DNA from: Betaproteobacteria bacterium
GTDB taxonomy: Bacteria; Pseudomonadota; Gammaproteobacteria; Burkholderiales; Casimicrobiaceae
Assembly (NCBI GenBank): GCA_016717855.1
Contig: JADKEV010000022.1
Location: forward strand, 1 to 64,000
Direction of reading: 5' to 3'
DNA: 64,000 nucleotides
Part shown: one piece after another, positions 61,281-64,000 of the stretch
Numbering within the stretch: the stretch's first letter is position 1
Layout: each line of letters opens with the position of its first letter
Made by a program: the position numbers and the translations under genes
The notes under the pieces: generated by a model
Seen by the model: only the letters and a program-made list of their open reading frames with translations
Databases searched by the model: none
Told to the model about the DNA's origin: nothing

Positions 61281-63056
61281 TCAAGCCACCCATGGCTTGC
61301 CGAACAGTGGCTCTTTGTGCGGCGTCGGCGGCAGCTGCCACGTGCCGGTGGACGGCGGACGCACCTCGCCGTCGATGTGCACGTCGATCACGCACGGCCG
61401 CCGCTTGGCGACCGCCTGCGCCACCGCGCCGCGCAGGTCTTCGCTCTTCGTGACCGTGATGCCGTCCGCGCCGGCGGCGCGCGCCCAGGCGGCGAAGTCG
61501 GGGTTGTACCGTTCGCCGCCGGGCCCCTGCTCGCCCTTGTAGAACGCCGTGCCGAGCTCGCGTCCGCCGAACATGCCGTACTGGATGTCCCGGATCGCCG
61601 CCCAGGCGAAGTTGTTCCAGACGATCCAGACGCAAGGAAGGTTGTACTCGACGGCGGTGCACACGACGTAGGGTGTCATCGTGAAGCCGCCATCGCCGAC
61701 AACCGCGACGCACGGCCGGTCCGGCGCCGCGAGCTGCGCCCCGAGGATCCCGCACACGCCGAAACCCATCGATGAATAGCCCCAACTGTTGAGCATGCTC
61801 TGCGGGCGCTTCGGCTTCCAGAACTGCATGAACCAGTTGTGGTGGACCCCCGAGTCCAGCGACAGGATCACGTCGTCGGGCAGCACGTCCTGCAGCGACT
61901 GCACCACGTACTCGGGACGGATCGGCGTCGTCACGGCGCTGAAGTTCGGGCGCACGAACGCGTCCCACTCCTTCTGCCAGGCCGCGACCTGCTCGCGCCA
62001 CGCGCCGTACTCGCCGGCCCGCAATCCCTGCTCGTTCACCGCCGCCAGGAGCTGGGCGCAGAAGGTCTTGCAGTCGGCGATGATGCCGAGCGCCGGCGGA
62101 TAATTGCGTCCCAGCTCCTGCGGATCGATGTCGACGTGCACCAGCTTCGTCTTCGGGAAGTTCCACGAGTAGCCCGGATGCCAGCTCGACGACGAGCGAT
62201 CGTCGAAGCGCGTGCCGACGGTGATGACCAGGTCGGCGTGACGTCCCGCCTGGTTCGCCGGATACGCGCCGTTGCGGCCGATGAAGCCCAGCGTGAGCAC
62301 GTCGTCGGCCGGGACGCATCCCATGCCGTTGGGCGAGGTGATCACAGGAATACCGAGCTTCTGCGACACGGCGGTGAGCTCCGGCCCCGCTTCCGAGAGC
62401 GCCAGTCCGTGACCGACGAAGAACACGGGCCGCCGCGCGTCGCGCAGCATCGCGACGACCTTCGCCATGTCGTCGGCCGACGCAGCCGGGCGGTGCGCTC
62501 CGAGCGTGTGCGACGCCGCGGGCAGCGCGACCTCCGCCTCTTCCTGGTACACGTTGTACGGAACGTCGAGGTTCACCGGCCCGGGACGTCCCGTCACCAT
62601 CGTGTCGAAAGCCTGCCGCAGCGCGAGCGGCAGCATGTCGACGCGCGTCGGCTGGAACGCGCGCTTGACCACCGGCCGCATCACCTGCGGAAAATCCGCC
62701 TGGTTGTGCTTGTAGAGCTCCTGGAACGGCGCGCGGTTCATCTGCGAGGTCGGCACGTTCGAGGTGATCGCAAGGAAGGCCGATGAGTCCGCCAGCGCGG
62801 TGGCCAGCGACATGACCATGTTCGCCGATCCCGGGCCGGTCGAGGTCAGCGTCGCCACGGGCTGGTGCCGGACCCGGAAGTAGGCGTCGGCCATGTGACC
62901 CGCGCACTGCTCGTGCCGCGGCGACACGAGCTTCACCTTGTCGCGCACGTCGTACAGCGCGTCGAGCATACCGACGTTGCCGTGCCCGCAGATGCCGAAG
63001 ACATACGGTACCTCCTGTTGCGCCAGGTACCCGGCAATGACCTCGCTGCCTTTCAT
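61281..63056 (-). CDS. Thiamine diphosphate-dependent enzyme (acetolactate synthase/2-hydroxyacyl lyase-like)
   Basis: A 591-residue three-domain TPP enzyme and first gene of the operon. The ATG at 63056 (MKGSEVIAGYLAQQ) follows GAGGAA. The catalytic Glu is present in SPRHEQCAGHMADAYF, the TPP motif runs from VGDGGFTMTPYV to WNNFAWAAI, and TGRPGPVNLDVPYNVY marks the end of the first domain. Presence of the Glu argues against glyoxylate carboligase. Possible activities are decarboxylation, carboligation or cleavage of a 2-hydroxyacyl-CoA; the CoA-linked genes downstream favour the last, but that is inference. It differs clearly from the TPP enzyme at 51273. Confidence 0.82.
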   Translation of the reverse strand: MKGSEVIAGYLAQQEVPYVFGICGHGNVGMLDALYDVRDKVKLVSPRHEQCAGHMADAYFRVRHQPVATLTSTGPGSANMVMSLATALADSSAFLAITSNVPTSQMNRAPFQELYKHNQADFPQVMRPVVKRAFQPTRVDMLPLALRQAFDTMVTGRPGPVNLDVPYNVYQEEAEVALPAASHTLGAHRPAASADDMAKVVAMLRDARRPVFFVGHGLALSEAGPELTAVSQKLGIPVITSPNGMGCVPADDVLTLGFIGRNGAYPANQAGRHADLVITVGTRFDDRSSSSWHPGYSWNFPKTKLVHVDIDPQELGRNYPPALGIIADCKTFCAQLLAAVNEQGLRAGEYGAWREQVAAWQKEWDAFVRPNFSAVTTPIRPEYVVQSLQDVLPDDVILSLDSGVHHNWFMQFWKPKRPQSMLNSWGYSSMGFGVCGILGAQLAAPDRPCVAVVGDGGFTMTPYVVCTAVEYNLPCVWIVWNNFAWAAIRDIQYGMFGGRELGTAFYKGEQGPGGERYNPDFAAWARAAGADGITVTKSEDLRGAVAQAVAKRRPCVIDVHIDGEVRPPSTGTWQLPPTPHKEPLFGKPWVA

Positions 63057-63295
63057 GTCTTCCTCGGTGGGGTTGTTCGATTCACGATTGGCAATTTGCA
63101 ACGGGACCAATCGAGCTGTCCAGACGGATTTTCTTGGTGCACAGAAACATTCGCTAACCAATGTCAGCCCAACTTACCGTCGGGGGCATAAAAGCCGACT
63201 GGAATCGCGCGGGCTGCAGCGACGACAATGTCGCAGCGGCGGCAATTGATGGGTGGCATGACGATGCCCCGGGCGGACAAACAGGGAAGAAGACG

Positions 63296-64000
63296 ATGCG
63301 CGTTGGATATGTCGGATTGGGAGCGATGGGCGGCAGCCTGGCCCGCCATCTCGTCGGCAAGTACTCGTTGACGGTCCTCGACCTGCACCGGCCGGCGGTC
63401 GCGGCGTTCGAGCAGCTGGGCGCGGGAAGCGCCGCATCGCCCGCGGATCTCGCGCGCCGCTCGGATCTCGTGCTGCTCTGCCTGCCGCGCAGCTCCGACG
63501 TCGAGCGCGTGATCTTCGGGCCGGGCGGCCTCGCCGAAGGCCTCGCGCCGGGCGCGGCCGTTGTCGACCAGACGAGCGGCATCCCGGAACAGACGCGGGA
63601 CTTCGCGCGACGTCTCGCCGAATGTGGCGTCGGGATGATCGATGCCCCCGTCTCCGGCGCGATGGCGACCGCGGCGGCGGGTACGATCTCGATCATCGCC
63701 TCCGGCCCGCTGTCGACCTTCCGGACGGCCGAGCCCGTGCTGCGCGCGATCAGCGCCAACGTGTTCCACTGCGGCGAGCGCGTCGGCAACGGCCAGACGA
63801 TCAAGTCGATCAACAACCTGATGAACGTGGGCTGCCGCCTGTCGACTCTGGAGACCGTGGCGATGGGCCGCAAGCTGGGCCTGTCGCTCGCATCGATGAT
63901 CGAGGCCTTGAACGCGACGACCGCGCGCAACTACACCACGCAGGGCATGCTGCCCGCGATCGCCGCGGGCCGGCAGTCGACAAAGTTCGCGCTCGCCCTC
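63296..64000 (+). CDS. 3-hydroxyisobutyrate dehydrogenase-like oxidoreductase (3' end outside window)
   Basis: The frame opens at ATG 63296 behind AGGGAAGAAG and runs off the right edge after 235 codons. The N-terminal dinucleotide motif is VGYVGLGAMGGSLAR, the substrate motif DAPVSGAM (about 115-122), and the catalytic Lys region GNGQTIKSINNLMN (about 161-174). These define the beta-hydroxyacid dehydrogenase family, which includes 3-hydroxyisobutyrate dehydrogenase and tartronate semialdehyde reductase. It is divergent from the TPP-led operon, with 239 bases between starts, and is probably regulated with it. The gap 63057-63295 shows no gene. Confidence 0.85.
   Translation, partial: MRVGYVGLGAMGGSLARHLVGKYSLTVLDLHRPAVAAFEQLGAGSAASPADLARRSDLVLLCLPRSSDVERVIFGPGGLAEGLAPGAAVVDQTSGIPEQTRDFARRLAECGVGMIDAPVSGAMATAAAGTISIIASGPLSTFRTAEPVLRAISANVFHCGERVGNGQTIKSINNLMNVGCRLSTLETVAMGRKLGLSLASMIEALNATTARNYTTQGMLPAIAAGRQSTKFALAL

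Noticed and set aside
55407..62786. Long plus-strand readings opposite the catabolic operon
   Set aside because: Shadow frames of the aldehyde dehydrogenase, acyl-CoA dehydrogenase and neighbours; all recognisable motifs are in the minus-strand genes.
61281..63056. Glyoxylate carboligase followed by tartronate semialdehyde reductase (63296)
   Set aside because: Glyoxylate carboligase lacks the catalytic Glu, but this protein has it (RHEQ). The neighbouring genes are acyl-CoA enzymes, not the glyoxylate pathway.

Overview
The window is uniformly GC-rich, gene-dense DNA from a free-living Gram-negative bacterium, most likely a betaproteobacterium of the Burkholderiales type. The reasons are a complete System I cytochrome c maturation set (ccmABCDEFGH plus a distant ccmI), many solute-binding-protein transporters (Liv-type, Dpp-type, TRAP), delta-60/DUF5648 surface proteins and a large acyl-CoA catabolic operon. 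Taxonomy is inferred from gene content only.

Layout. 1-3350: tandem pair of secreted delta-60 repeat proteins, the first cut by the window edge. 3629-5307: an M14 deacylase-like gene and a divergent VanX-type D-Ala-D-Ala dipeptidase. 5341-10241: branched-chain-amino-acid-type ABC transporter (binding protein, livG, livF, livH, livM). 10364-11689: MBL-fold lactonase-like enzyme and a small alpha/beta-barrel protein. 11800-18127: TlpA-like thioredoxin, then ccmABCDEFGH on the minus strand with mostly 1-4 base overlaps. 18335-24950: dipeptide ABC transporter with an M19 dipeptidase as last gene. 24951-29270: accessory patch with gene remnants, an alpha/beta hydrolase, HicAB and VapBC toxin-antitoxin pairs, a decayed gene and a dihaem cytochrome c. 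29272-31030: third delta-60 protein, frameshifted. 31187-35366: FMN alpha-hydroxyacid dehydrogenase with a fused DctQM TRAP transporter and its binding protein. 35469-37922: orphan GspE/PilB-like ATPase. 38041-48937: three tandem giant secreted subtilase paralogues. 49335-51082: ccmI, frameshifted. 51273-52982: a TPP enzyme. 53046-53095: 3' half of a tRNA-Arg(CCG), a probable integration scar. 53323-64000: LysR regulator, an eight-gene minus-strand catabolic operon (TPP enzyme, DUF35 protein, thiolase-fold protein, MaoC, acyl-CoA dehydrogenase, enoyl-CoA hydratase, aldehyde dehydrogenase, Fe-ADH-like), and a divergent 3-hydroxyisobutyrate-dehydrogenase-like gene cut by the right edge.

How it fits together. 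The ccm genes assemble haem onto periplasmic cytochromes such as the dihaem protein here. ccmA and the distant ccmI both carry a TTGAC-N4-GTCAA box upstream, suggesting shared Fnr/Anr-type control. The transporters pair with matching enzymes: Dpp with a dipeptidase, TRAP with a hydroxyacid dehydrogenase. The most unusual parts are the subtilase array, in which all three members have Glu in place of the catalytic His and one also has Asn for the catalytic Asp; the catabolic operon, whose enzyme set suggests acyl-CoA oxidation, hydration and retro-aldol cleavage; and a palindromic repeat element read in frame within the start of livF. Several frameshifts sit at short homopolymers, so some may be sequencing errors rather than true gene decay.
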